DNA of 64,000 bases from assembly GCA_964450955.1 (NCBI GenBank), contig CAYVFI010000035.1, forward strand, positions 1-64,000. Reading direction: 5' to 3'. Below, one piece after another: positions 8,949-18,369 of this stretch (the first letter of the stretch is position 1; the number at the start of each line of letters is the position of its first letter). The DNA comes from CAYNWT01 sp964450955 (GTDB lineage Bacteria; Planctomycetota; Planctomycetia; Planctomycetales; Planctomycetaceae). Below the pieces are notes generated by a model. The model saw nothing but the letters and a program-made list of their open reading frames with translations, was not told the origin of the DNA and did not search any database. The position numbers and the translations under genes were made by a program.

Positions 8949-10031
8949 CTAGGTCGTCGGTTCCGTTGGCTTGCTGTTACCCAGCGACATGCCGCACATC
9001 ATGATGCCCAGTTCGTACAGGAACACCAGCGGGAACATCATCAGCAACATGCTGGTCGGGTCGGCCGGTGTGAGCATCATGGACAGAAACGCGATGACCA
9101 AAATCGCCATGCGGCGGCGTTCGCGGTAAGCAGCTTGATCGAACAGGTCGATGCGTTCCAGAAAGACCATGACCAATGGCAGCTGGAAACTAAGCCCAAA
9201 CATCACCGGCAACATCAACGCAAAACTAATCCATTCGGACAGTCGAATCTGCGGGTTCACGCCCAACCATTCGTTGAAACTTAGCAGGAAGTCCAGCACA
9301 AACGGGAACACCAGAAAGAAGCAGAACGCTCCACCCGCCAGGAAGAAGCCCAGGCTAAGCGGCAAAAACACGTACACATATTTTCGTTCGTGCGAATACA
9401 AACCGGCCGCAACGAATTGCCAGACCTGGAAGAACACCCACGGCGACGCCAGCACCAGACCCGCCACAAACGAAACCTTCATGTACGTCATGAACGCTTC
9501 CTGAACGTTCAACGTCACCGGCTTGGCCGCTCGATCGGTTGTCTTCTTAAACTGTTTGAACTCGGGCGCCTGGATGTTGAAACTGATTGGTTGTGAATCA
9601 ATCTTTTCCGGATCGAATCCCGCATCGGGGTTCAACTTGTGCAGCGTAGTAGCAAGCTGTTTGGCGTCGATTGTGATAGCGATAGAATCGGTGAATTCTT
9701 CTTCGTCTTCGGTCGGAGTGGCACCCGGTTCGCCTGTGCTGCCTTCGCCGGTTTCGTCAGCTTCGTCCCAGCCAAGTATCTGTTTGAAGGACCCAATCGG
9801 ATCGAACCCCTCAACATCATCGACAACCGATTCGCCTTTCGAGTGCCGCCGTAGCGCGTCGTCGATCGGTTTGCGAACCACATTCACGACGTGGTTCCCG
9901 AAGACCAGCATCAGAATCACAGCCAACGCGAGTCCGATGATGGCTTTCCACAGATGAATGCGCAAAGCCTCAAGGTGCTCGCCAAACGTCATCGTGGTGT
10001 CGTCGAACAGATCTCTGGACTCTTTAGGCAT
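8949..10031 (-). CDS. tatC: Sec-independent translocase TatC with long periplasmic insert
   Basis: A 360-residue inner-membrane protein, the substrate receptor of the twin-arginine translocase. The cytoplasmic N-terminus has the TatC opening MTFGEHLEALRIHLWKA, then TM1 (about 28-46). The conserved block SPWVFFQVWQFVAAGLYSHE (about 197-215) includes Glu215, equivalent to the conserved Glu of LYKHER. Four or five further membrane segments follow. Between TM1 and TM2 is a loop of about 120 extra residues (56-175), acidic in its middle (TEDEEEF), not found in typical 250-residue TatC. The start at 10031 is chosen because the longer frame adds an unrelated 56-residue leader. No tatA or tatB gene is adjacent. 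Confidence 0.9.
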   Translation of the reverse strand: MPKESRDLFDDTTMTFGEHLEALRIHLWKAIIGLALAVILMLVFGNHVVNVVRKPIDDALRRHSKGESVVDDVEGFDPIGSFKQILGWDEADETGEGSTGEPGATPTEDEEEFTDSIAITIDAKQLATTLHKLNPDAGFDPEKIDSQPISFNIQAPEFKQFKKTTDRAAKPVTLNVQEAFMTYMKVSFVAGLVLASPWVFFQVWQFVAAGLYSHERKYVYVFLPLSLGFFLAGGAFCFFLVFPFVLDFLLSFNEWLGVNPQIRLSEWISFALMLPVMFGLSFQLPLVMVFLERIDLFDQAAYRERRRMAILVIAFLSMMLTPADPTSMLLMMFPLVFLYELGIMMCGMSLGNSKPTEPTT

Positions 10032-10281
10032 CGGGATAGACTCGTGATGGCAAGGACGACAATGAGTTGCGAGCGAGAGTTTAAACTCGGTTGTTCGCGG
10101 GGTCGTCCGTGGAGCGTTGGCAGAAATGCCAGAAGAGGTCCGGCTGAGGGCGTCCACTTGGTGAGTAGACAGTTTGCCGAACGGTAATTGTATCGCCAAA
10201 ACCGTCTATCGCAACGGCTTGATCTTGATTCAAACCACGAAGGTGTAGACTTCTGATCAAATCGCATTCCGAGATCCTGAG

Positions 10282-10617
10282 ATGAAACCCGATCGCGCGA
10301 AGAAAGCGGAACAGAAGCTGGAGTCGCTTGAAAGCCAGCTTCGCGAAGCCCTGCTTGAACACCTGCCCCACGCAGTGAGGACGAGCTGCGATCTGTTCAG
10401 CACAGACAATACGAACCCCGAAAAGGAGTTCACGCAGGCACTGCGTTCAAAGGCACTTGAGTGTGTTGTTCTTCGTGAGTCTTTGGTACGAAATGATTCG
10501 AACAGCGTCTCAGCAAGATATCTCCAGGCGTGCGCCGAGTCTGACGACAAATTGAACGAACAGCGTCGAGGCCCACAACGTCTTGCGCAGTGGCTGCTGG
10601 ACCAGTTGAATCATTGA
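10282..10617 (+). CDS. Small unknown charged helical protein
   Basis: A 111-residue soluble protein, highly charged and probably helical (KKAEQKLESLESQLREALLE at the N-terminus could form a coiled coil). It ends in a hydrophobic-basic helix (RLAQWLLDQLNH). No domain is recognised. It diverges from tatC, with about 250 bp between starts, and precedes the Gfo/Idh gene by 89 bp in the same direction. Codon use resembles the neighbours, so I think it is real. Confidence 0.55.
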   Translation: MKPDRAKKAEQKLESLESQLREALLEHLPHAVRTSCDLFSTDNTNPEKEFTQALRSKALECVVLRESLVRNDSNSVSARYLQACAESDDKLNEQRRGPQRLAQWLLDQLNH

Positions 10618-10706
10618 TAATGCTCAGTCGGTTGAGTCCGCGTGCTGTTGCGGGTTCAATGAAGCAAGTGACCAACACTCACTGTTCCACCCGGAGTAGA
10701 AGCAAC

Positions 10707-11837
10707 ATGAGCGACAAGACATTCAACGTGGCGATGGTCGGACTTGGTTTTGGAGCCGAGTTCATTCCCATCTATCAGGAACATCCGAACGCCCATGTTG
10801 CCGCCATCTGCCGGCGCAATGAAGAAGAGCTGAACAAGTGCGGGGACCAGTTTGGCATCGACAAGCGATACACGAAGTACGAAGACGTCCTTGCCGATCC
10901 GGACATTGATTACGTTCACATCAACAGTCCGATTCCCGATCACGCCTCAATGTCACTGCAGGCGCTGGACGCTGGCAAGCATGTGATGTGTACCGTCCCG
11001 ATGGCGACCACCATCGAAGACTGCCAGAAGATTGTTGAGAAGGTTAAAGCGACCGGCCTGAAGTACATGATGGCCGAGACCGTCGTTTACAGCCGCGAGT
11101 TCTTGTTCATCAAGCAGATGTACGACAACGGCGAACTTGGCAAAATCCAGCACCTTGCCGCATCGCACCCGCAGGACATGGACGGCTGGCCGTCCTACTG
11201 GGAAGAGATGATTCCCATGCACTACGCAACGCACGTTGTCAGCCCGTGCCTTGGCCTGACCAACAGTGTCGCGGAATACGTCAGCTGTTTCGGTTCCGGA
11301 ACCGTTCGCGACGACATCGCTAAGAAGTCGGGCAATAAGTTCGCCGTCGAAAGCTGCCACATCAAAGTCAAAGACAGCGACGTCACCGCGCACATCTGGC
11401 GGTTCCTCTACGACGTCGCGCGGCAGTATCGCGAGAGCTTCGATGTGTACGGAACCAAGAAAAGCTTCGAGTGGACTTTGGTTGAGAACGAACCACACGT
11501 CATCCACACCGCGAAGGTTCCCGAACACGAGATCCCAACGAAGATTGAAATCCCCGACTTCGCTCATCTGCTGCCCGAACCGATCCAACGGTTCACGATG
11601 CCGAAAGAAATCCACGACGCCGAACACCTGTCGTTCATACAGGGAGGAGGGCACGGAGGCTCTCATCCCCATATGGTTCACGAAATGCTAAGCGCGTTGC
11701 TGGAAGATCGTGATCCATGGCCGAACGCCGTGCAGTCGGCCAACTGGACCTGCGTCGGAATCTGCGCGCACGAGTCCGCCGAAAAGGGCGGCGAACGCAT
11801 CAATCTACCTGAGTTTACGCTTGGGGCATCTCGTTGA
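10707..11837 (+). CDS. Gfo/Idh/MocA-family oxidoreductase
   Basis: A 376-residue NAD(P)-dependent oxidoreductase. The Rossmann motif is GLGFGAE (G12-x-G14-x-x-), followed by beta strands ending in VAAICRRNEEE and VHINSPIPDHASM. The usual EKP motif with its active-site lysine is replaced here by CTVPMATT, so the canonical Lys is missing. A C-terminal GFO-like domain (from about residue 130) contains HYATHVVSPCLGLT and HLSFIQGGGHGGSHPHMV, which is rich in potential active-site histidines. The start at 10707 follows a GGAG at workable spacing; a longer frame begins inside the preceding small gene. Its stop overlaps the RDD gene start. The substrate is probably a sugar or inositol derivative. Confidence 0.82.
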   Translation: MSDKTFNVAMVGLGFGAEFIPIYQEHPNAHVAAICRRNEEELNKCGDQFGIDKRYTKYEDVLADPDIDYVHINSPIPDHASMSLQALDAGKHVMCTVPMATTIEDCQKIVEKVKATGLKYMMAETVVYSREFLFIKQMYDNGELGKIQHLAASHPQDMDGWPSYWEEMIPMHYATHVVSPCLGLTNSVAEYVSCFGSGTVRDDIAKKSGNKFAVESCHIKVKDSDVTAHIWRFLYDVARQYRESFDVYGTKKSFEWTLVENEPHVIHTAKVPEHEIPTKIEIPDFAHLLPEPIQRFTMPKEIHDAEHLSFIQGGGHGGSHPHMVHEMLSALLEDRDPWPNAVQSANWTCVGICAHESAEKGGERINLPEFTLGASR

Positions 11838-12262
11838 ACGCACCGCTGATGGGCATCAAACGGCCAGCTCGATACCTCGCCGCACAAATCGATCACTTAC
11901 TGTCGATCGGTTGCGCTGTGGCTACCGGTGCTGCGGCGGGCGAGTTCGTGACACACAAATCGTCCGATGCATTCGAAGGCATGTTGGCTTTAAGTGTCCC
12001 TATTGTGTTTTTGCTGTACTTCTTTGTCTTCGAGTGGCTGGTGGGAGCGACCCCGGGCAAGCTGATATCGGGACTCCGAGTCCGCAAACTTGATGGCAGT
12101 CGTTGCGGGGCCAAAAGCGCATTCATCCGGACAGTTCTCCGGCTATTCGAGGCAAACCCATTGTTGATGGGCGGCCTTCCTGCGGCGGTCATCATCAGCG
12201 CATCAAGAAGCGGACAGCGTGCGGGTGATAGAATGGCCGGAACCGTGGTTGTCGTTGCCTAA
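11834..12262 (+). CDS. RDD-family membrane protein
   Basis: A 142-residue membrane protein. The N-terminus (RPARYLAAQIDHLLSIG) is the RDD signature region with Arg and Asp before the first helix, followed by helices at about 20-37 and 48-67. The conserved GATPGKLISGLRVRKLDG loop follows the second helix, and a third hydrophobic stretch lies near 112-124. The TTG start at 11834 overlaps the stop of the Gfo/Idh gene (TTGA), suggesting translational coupling. An ATG at 11849 is an alternative. RDD proteins have been linked to ion transport, but the role here is unknown. Confidence 0.7.
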   Translation: MNAPLMGIKRPARYLAAQIDHLLSIGCAVATGAAAGEFVTHKSSDAFEGMLALSVPIVFLLYFFVFEWLVGATPGKLISGLRVRKLDGSRCGAKSAFIRTVLRLFEANPLLMGGLPAAVIISASRSGQRAGDRMAGTVVVVA

Positions 12263-12536
12263 CGACGGCAAGCTCGGAAGCAACTTCGTCAAACGAGCTC
12301 GTGTGGCCTACGTCCCCATCACGAAGACTGGTGTTCTCACGGACACAATGCAACGCCAGGTCACCTGTGCCGATTCGACCAGATCAACCGGCAGGAACGG
12401 CTTCAGCCACAGGCAGAACGGCAATCGGAACTGAACTTTGCCCAGATGGACCCAGCCTGTGGAGCGTGCCCGGTGCATGTGGTAACTTCCTCGACTCGCC
12501 ACGCATCGCCGCAAATTCAACATCGAGCACGCTCAC

Positions 12537-14678
12537 ATGCATCAGTACGACCTCATTGCCACGACCGCGTTCGGTCTTGAGTTTGTCGTCTCGCGCGAAC
12601 TGAGAGAACTTGGTTACGACCAGCAACGCACGTGGGACGGACGAGTTGGCTTTCGCGGCGATGCAATGGCGATCTGTCGAACCAACCTCTGGCTGCGATC
12701 TGCCGATCGCGTGGCGATTAAGTTTGGTCAGTTCGAAGCCAAAGACTTCGGCGTTTTGTTTGACAAGGTGAAGGAACTGCCGTGGGCTGACCTATTGCCC
12801 GTCGATGCAAAGTTCCCGGTGAATGGCCGATCGGTGAAGTCACAGCTATCCAGCGTGCCCGCTTGTCAGTCGATCGTCAAGAAAGCGATCGTTGAGAGTA
12901 TGCGGAAAACGTACATGCGATCGCGGTTCGAAGAATCCGGCGTTGAATACAAGGTCGAAGTCAGCCTGCTAAACGACATCGCCACCATCACGCTGGACAC
13001 ATCCGGTGACGGACTGCACAAACGCGGCTACCGCCAAAAAGCCGGCGCCGCGCCGCTTCGCGAAACAACGGCCGCTGCACTTGTGCTGCTTAGCTACTGG
13101 AACCGCGACAGACCGTTCATCGATCCGTTTTGCGGTTCCGGAACCATTCCGATTGAAGCCGCCATGATCGGCCGCAACATCGCGCCCGGCCGCAACCGAT
13201 CGTTCGCCTGCGAAGACTGGGCCATCACAACGCGCGACATGTGGAAGCAGGCTCGACAAGAAGTCAAAGACACCATCGCACCCCGGTTGCCCTACCCGAT
13301 CCTGGCAACCGACCACGACAGCAAGGTTCTATCGTTCGCCCGAGCCAACGCAGCCGAAGCGGGTGTGACGACCGACCTGCACATTCAAAACAAAGAACTG
13401 ATGGACCTCTCGTCCAAACGCAAGTACGGCTGCGTTGTCTGCAACCCACCGTGGGGTCATCGCCTAAACGAACTCGAAGAACTCCGCGCGCTCACGCGAG
13501 TGATGAAGTCGGTCATCGAACCGTTGGATACCTGGTCGGTCTACGTCCTAACCGCGCTGCGTGACTTCGAACGGCAATTCGGCCGCGCGGCATCACGCAA
13601 ACGAAAGCTGTACAACGCGAAGATTGAAAGCACGTTCTATCAATACAACGGACCGCGCCCTCCGGAACAGGGAACGGAAGCAGAAATGGCCGGTGCCACG
13701 AATGAAGTAGCACCTTCCGTTGAACCAGCTCCAATCGTCGCGCCACCGGAAGAAGAACCTCAAGCGGAAACCGTCGCCCCCATCCAGGTTCCAGCGATCG
13801 CAGAACCTGTTGCCGCTGTTGCACCGCCCGCACCAGTAGAACCCGAACCTACCGTCACCGAACCTGTGGCTGATCCAGAACCGGCAGAACCCGAACCAGT
13901 CGCAGTCGAAGCCAGCGCGGACAGCGTGCTTGATCATCCGGCAATCAGCGGCGCGTACTTCTTTCCGCGTGAGGCCCGGTTCGAAAACACCGTCCAGATT
14001 GATGTCGATGGAGCATCCCTAAGTTGCCTCGCCGATATTGCTGACGATCCAAATCGGCTGACACTGGTCCATTTTCATGGCAACGGCGAGACCATCGCTG
14101 ACTACGTCGAGATGGGCCTGCCGATGATGTTCGCCAGAATGAACGTCAATTCTGTCTTCATTGAATACCGCGGCTACGGCGAAAGCACTGACCGACCGAA
14201 ACTGGTTGCCATGCTGGACGACGGCGAAACAGTCCTGGAACACCTCGGCGTGAACCTAAGCAAAACGATTATCTTTGGGCGTTCTATCGGTTCGCTATAC
14301 GCCATCGAACTCGCCGCGCGGCGACCCGAACTGGCGGGGCTGATCATCGAAAGCGGCATTGCTGATCCGCTGGAACGGTTCCTCACCTACGCCGATCCAA
14401 CGGCCGCTGGCACAACCGAAGCCGAAGTGCGAACCGCTGTTGCCACGCACTTCGATCATCGGGCCAAGCTGGCCAGGTTCGCCAACCCGGCTTTGCTTCT
14501 GCACACCGAAGAGGATGGATTAATCGACATCTCACACGCCGAACGCAATCACGAGTGGCTGGCCAGCGAAGACAAGAAACTGGTGCGGTTCGCTCGGGGC
14601 AACCACAACACCATCATGCCCGAAAACCTCGGCCGCTACTTCGCAGAACTCGAAGAGTTCATCAACCACTGCCGGTAA
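12537..14678 (+). CDS. RlmL-like 23S rRNA methyltransferase fused to alpha/beta hydrolase
   Basis: A 713-residue fusion in three parts. Residues 1-370 are a THUMP domain (opening YDLIATTAFGLEFVVSREL) plus a SAM-dependent methyltransferase of the RlmL (YcbY N-half) N2-guanine type. It has motif I as FIDPFCGSGTIPIEA (194-208) and the catalytic NPPW at 303-306. Residues about 371-462 are a linker rich in Pro, Glu, Ala and Val. Residues about 463-713 are an alpha/beta hydrolase with an HGNGE oxyanion-type loop, nucleophile elbow G-R-S583-I-G, Asp660 in EEDGLID and His690 in GNHNT, so the triad looks intact. In gammaproteobacteria RlmL is instead fused to the second methyltransferase RlmK. The hydrolase substrate is unknown. 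There is no internal stop or frameshift across the join. Confidence 0.88.
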   Translation: MHQYDLIATTAFGLEFVVSRELRELGYDQQRTWDGRVGFRGDAMAICRTNLWLRSADRVAIKFGQFEAKDFGVLFDKVKELPWADLLPVDAKFPVNGRSVKSQLSSVPACQSIVKKAIVESMRKTYMRSRFEESGVEYKVEVSLLNDIATITLDTSGDGLHKRGYRQKAGAAPLRETTAAALVLLSYWNRDRPFIDPFCGSGTIPIEAAMIGRNIAPGRNRSFACEDWAITTRDMWKQARQEVKDTIAPRLPYPILATDHDSKVLSFARANAAEAGVTTDLHIQNKELMDLSSKRKYGCVVCNPPWGHRLNELEELRALTRVMKSVIEPLDTWSVYVLTALRDFERQFGRAASRKRKLYNAKIESTFYQYNGPRPPEQGTEAEMAGATNEVAPSVEPAPIVAPPEEEPQAETVAPIQVPAIAEPVAAVAPPAPVEPEPTVTEPVADPEPAEPEPVAVEASADSVLDHPAISGAYFFPREARFENTVQIDVDGASLSCLADIADDPNRLTLVHFHGNGETIADYVEMGLPMMFARMNVNSVFIEYRGYGESTDRPKLVAMLDDGETVLEHLGVNLSKTIIFGRSIGSLYAIELAARRPELAGLIIESGIADPLERFLTYADPTAAGTTEAEVRTAVATHFDHRAKLARFANPALLLHTEEDGLIDISHAERNHEWLASEDKKLVRFARGNHNTIMPENLGRYFAELEEFINHCR

Positions 14679-14798
14679 GACGAGACTGCGCCGGCCGTTT
14701 AATCTGCACAGATACCCGCCAGATTTATTTCATTGGGTACGCAGCTCATCAACTGACTTGTGGCTGTCGAAGAGCAAACGCGCAAGGCGATCGCTCAC

Positions 14799-16733
14799 TC
14801 ACTTTTCAAGTAAGCTTCGGGCGTCCTTAAGACTCATTGTGGAGCGCAGTCGCGAATTGTTCAGTTGGCCGACGACCAACCGATACAGGCAGCGTCCAAC
14901 CGATCCGGAGATCTTCAGTTCGTTGTGTCGTACGCGCACGTCCAGGTTCAGCCTGCTGGCATTAGGTTCAAGCCAATGTTGTAGCGAAACTTGGTCTAAA
15001 TCCGGCATTTTTTGATCCAGGTAGCGACTCACAAGTTTCATATAGAGTGGGTGGCTAACCAATTCCTCGGAAGACTCAAACCTCTCAAGAAAACGATTCT
15101 GGTCGTTCAGACTCTCGGACGTGAGTGCGAATCCAGTGCGCAAAACTAGTCCCTCAATGGCATTTAGAAACCGCTTGGGAGCCCCTTCGAAACCCACACC
15201 GTCTGGCGCGAAAGCTAACTTCGCAAAGTCAACATCGACGGCGAGAAGTGGCACACCACTACGAGCGGACGAGTCCAGCCGCTCCAGTTCAGCTTCAAGC
15301 CACGGGCCAACATCATGGTCGCTCATCGCAAAGTACAGAATCCCATTCTTCTCAGCGAATCCGATGTTCTTCGGACGGTTGCCTTCAGGCTCCGCTGTCC
15401 GGAACTGAACAGTCTTCCCGATTTGCTCGCCGTCCAACTTCTTAAGTACGACAGCATCTGTGAGTACAGCTCCGAATATCCCGAACTCGTCCGGTTTGGT
15501 GTCTGATATCGGCCCCAGCTTGAACACACCTTCCTGGTCAGGGTTGGCAAGGATCCGCCATATGGCATCAGCCAGCGTTCGCTCCGACGCACTGCCTGCG
15601 ACCTTGGAGAGTCCGGAAACGAGTGACTCCGGCAACCGACCATTGAACGCCGCCGTGGCCCACGAACGTTGGCCATAGAATGTCCCCAAACGGCTAGCAG
15701 AGCGAACTGGCTGCCCGAGTAACTTTGCGGCAGCGCCATCTACAGTTCGCAACCGCAATTCGAAAGTCAGCGGGCCATCGCCTCCTTGCAGGCCGTCCAG
15801 ATGAAGACTTGCGGAACGCATCTCTTCCAAACCGAGAGTCAACAGTTCCAATTGCCAAGCTGCGAGCACGGTCCTCTCTCGGTAATCCGCCGTAGATTCA
15901 TCGTCCCGCTGCTGCAGGTTCGGAGCGGCCACCTTTCTCACCGCCTGCGAGAAGTTCGATCGTTCGCGCTCGGGAATTCCATCCGCATAAAAATCGACGA
16001 TGTAGTCACTGCCAGCCCCGCGAATCTCACGAGCAAGAGCCTCCAAGTCCAGTCGAAACAGCTCAGAAGAAGTAGACCAAAATACGATTTGCCCCACTTG
16101 ACGCACATAGCCACGTGTCACGGTTTCATCGCGGTTCGTTCGCGAAATAAAGTAATTATTGGGGGGGTCCGGCAGAAGATTTAGGACCCGGTCCGCCCCC
16201 GCAGGCCAGGCCGGGGCAGGTGGGGAAGTCACCTTGAGCGAGACTTTTCCGGGATCAGTTCCAAATTGAACGTCACACTGGACACCTCGGCCTCCGACGT
16301 TCCACTTCGAGTACAAATCGACATAGCTCTTGACCCAACTCTCCAGTGACTCACCGTCACTAAGAACGCGATACCAAACGGCACGATGCGGGAGCGAAAC
16401 GTGAAATCCCTGGGCCCCAATGAATGGAAGCGATGACGGCAGAAGTCGATTGGGCCCTCCGCTCGCAAAGTACAGCAATACTCCCTCTTGATGTCCCCAA
16501 ACGGATGAGAATGGATGATCATCCATGCCCTTGTATTCGTCCGGCCGCACATCCTTATAGCCAATTTGGGCGAGAGGCCCCGAGGCTTTCCTCATACGGC
16601 CCAACAATTCCTGATGTCGAGTTGAAGTCTTTAAGTGCGCCTCAACTGATCGGTGAAAGCGGGCGAATGGCTTGGGCGCCAGTTCCACGTTGGGTGGGTG
16701 CACAGCCAAAATCAGGGCAATTAAAGTCGTCAT
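14799..16733 (-). CDS. Large probably secreted protein of unknown function
   Basis: A 644-residue protein with a short hydrophobic N-terminus (MTTLIALILAVHPP) that may be a signal peptide, followed by mostly soluble mixed alpha/beta sequence. No catalytic motif is recognised. Its style (secreted, 600-700 residues, several -FEL- and -LAVDVDF- beta strands) is like the unknown protein at 5438-7501, and the two could be distant relatives; I cannot show it by eye. It converges with the RlmL fusion gene, with about 120 bp between stops. Confidence 0.65.
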   Translation of the reverse strand: MTTLIALILAVHPPNVELAPKPFARFHRSVEAHLKTSTRHQELLGRMRKASGPLAQIGYKDVRPDEYKGMDDHPFSSVWGHQEGVLLYFASGGPNRLLPSSLPFIGAQGFHVSLPHRAVWYRVLSDGESLESWVKSYVDLYSKWNVGGRGVQCDVQFGTDPGKVSLKVTSPPAPAWPAGADRVLNLLPDPPNNYFISRTNRDETVTRGYVRQVGQIVFWSTSSELFRLDLEALAREIRGAGSDYIVDFYADGIPERERSNFSQAVRKVAAPNLQQRDDESTADYRERTVLAAWQLELLTLGLEEMRSASLHLDGLQGGDGPLTFELRLRTVDGAAAKLLGQPVRSASRLGTFYGQRSWATAAFNGRLPESLVSGLSKVAGSASERTLADAIWRILANPDQEGVFKLGPISDTKPDEFGIFGAVLTDAVVLKKLDGEQIGKTVQFRTAEPEGNRPKNIGFAEKNGILYFAMSDHDVGPWLEAELERLDSSARSGVPLLAVDVDFAKLAFAPDGVGFEGAPKRFLNAIEGLVLRTGFALTSESLNDQNRFLERFESSEELVSHPLYMKLVSRYLDQKMPDLDQVSLQHWLEPNASRLNLDVRVRHNELKISGSVGRCLYRLVVGQLNNSRLRSTMSLKDARSLLEK

Positions 16734-16930
16734 CTAAGACTCCAACATGGCACGAACTACTGGTCCATCCGGTTTTCGTGTCGGGAGCTTGGGTTCGGGG
16801 GCCAGCCAGATGGCCTTCCAAGAGAATGCGTCTCGGGAAATGCGGCCATTCCGCTGGTGTCTTTGTCTTCAAGACAGCTCAATGAACTGATCTACCACAC
16901 AAACCCCCGAAGGACCAAACTACTTGACTA

Positions 16931-17495
16931 CTAGGCGATCCCTATCCCGCCGTCACCGGGACTGGGAACAGGAACCGGAACCGGGTCCCCACCAGGAGCG
17001 GGGGCGGGGGCGCACAATTTTTCAATAGCTTTACCCCATTCCTTGGCCGCCCTTATGAATGATTCATTAGCTGATTCGTAATCAGCTTTTGCCTTTTGGA
17101 ACTGGTTTTTAGCAATAATAAGATCAGCTAGCTTATCAGCATCAGACTTGGGATCGTCTGGCTCCGCGCGCTCCAGCAGCATCTTTCCTTGGTTCGAAAT
17201 TGCGATCACCAAAGCCCATAAACCCGTTTCCAAGTCTCTTAAACCTGAGGGCGTCAAGTGCTATCAGGTCTGCACAGCCTTTGTTTGGGTTGCTCGCTTT
17301 GTTTTTCTCGTGTTCATCATAAGACGACTTGGACACGCATGCTAAAATTTTCCCTACTCCCGCTATAAGAAACTCCCTGTTAGCTGCCGCCTTCGCAGTT
17401 TCGGCTGCCTTTCGGGCATCCTTGACAGCCTGACTTTCAGCCTGAACCATTGTGGCGGAGAGGATAATACATGCAGTGACAATTATTTGCTTCAC
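16931..17495 (-). pseudogene. Frameshifted small secreted protein
   Basis: Two overlapping minus-strand frames look like one broken gene. The upstream frame (17142-17495) has a signal peptide (MKQIIVTACIILSATMVQA), then an Ala/Lys-rich helix and GCADLIALDALRF. The downstream frame (16931-17257) continues with a helical LETGLWALVIAISNQGKMLL region and KNQFQKAKADYESANESF, and ends in a Pro-Gly-Val tail (PAPAPGGDPVPVPVP). The switch would lie near 17245-17260. Each frame lacks what the other has: signal peptide in one, long helical body in the other. It may be a real pseudogene, a sequencing error or programmed frameshifting. No family is recognised. The flanking DNA is more AT-rich than neighbouring genes. 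Confidence 0.5.
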
Positions 17496-18369
17496 AGTCT
17501 CATAGTCCTTATCTAGGTTAGTGGTCGTACATAAAGATCACTGGCGACTAAAATCTTGTGGATGACTCATGCGGCATTTTAGTTCTATTGCAGCCCGGGC
17601 TCCCTGCGCGAACGCAGCGATTAGCTGAGATGGTAGACGGCCCGCAATTTGTACATATATTCCTATTTGTACTCCCGCACTTGGCATTCAGCCAGTACAG
17701 CTTGTTTAAAAAAAGACGTTTTCTGTTATGTCCGGGCACGTTTTGTTAGGGTGCCCACATAAGCGGAGCCGGCATGTATGCTGGCGACCACCTCAGTCTG
17801 GATACGCTCGGTTGGTCATCTTGATTCGACTAGAGCCTGGTGGCTCGTGTTGAAATTCTTGCCGCGGACGATGTGGGCATGAACTGGGGGCGCCGGCGGG
17901 GCTTGAGTAATTGTCACGTGTTGTGTTCTGGGTCATGAGACTAGCCGTGCATGATTTCGTCGCTTTTGAAGGTGAGTCTTTCGATGATTTTGGTGATGAG
18001 TTCAAAGCCGTCTCCAATTCATCGCGGCGGACTTGGCGAGTTGCAACATCAAGGCCCGGTTCAACACTAGATAAGAGTCACGAAAGATGTTGTGGCGAGA
18101 CTCGCTTCGACGGCTCGCACTGTCACCGGAGCAGCTTAAAGGGGACAGAGTGAAGGTGCTGGGGCGAGAACCAAGAGATCCGATTGGTTTCAATTTCACT
18201 GAGGATCGTGCCTCGGCGAAATGGAACGGTCAGCAAACGGTTCAAATGGTACCGCTGACATGAACGCCGATCAGAAGTCAGATGAGTTCGTAGTACCTAC
18301 GACCTCGTCAGCAAACAGCGACACTGAATCGTTGGCGGAGTCGAGTCAAGAACCGTGTCCTAGAACCGT
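17496..18369. other. Gene-poor decayed region
   Basis: No intact gene is supported. The left part (17496-17790) shows nothing recognisable. The middle has a possible transposase tail on the minus strand, and the right part an apparent group II intron remnant on the plus strand; both are listed separately. Stops are frequent in every frame. Confidence 0.55.
17948..18110 (-). pseudogene. Possible decayed transposase C-terminus
   Basis: Read on the minus strand, one frame gives LNRALMLQLAKSAAMNWRRL before a stop near 18002. A shifted frame then gives GFELITKIIERLTFKSDEIM and a stop near 17950. Joined by a one-frame shift, these look like the tail of a mutator/IS256-like transposase (a Trp-Arg-Arg-Leu, then a hydrophobic helix ending in a short acidic tail). 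The match is from memory of the family style and is weak. Upstream sequence does not give a longer transposase, and no terminal inverted repeats were found. Confidence 0.25.

Noticed and set aside
17558..17749. Possible tRNA-like stretch and short frames around the GCGAACGCAGCGATTAGC sequence
   Set aside because: No acceptor stem or T-arm could be paired; frames have no recognisable protein.
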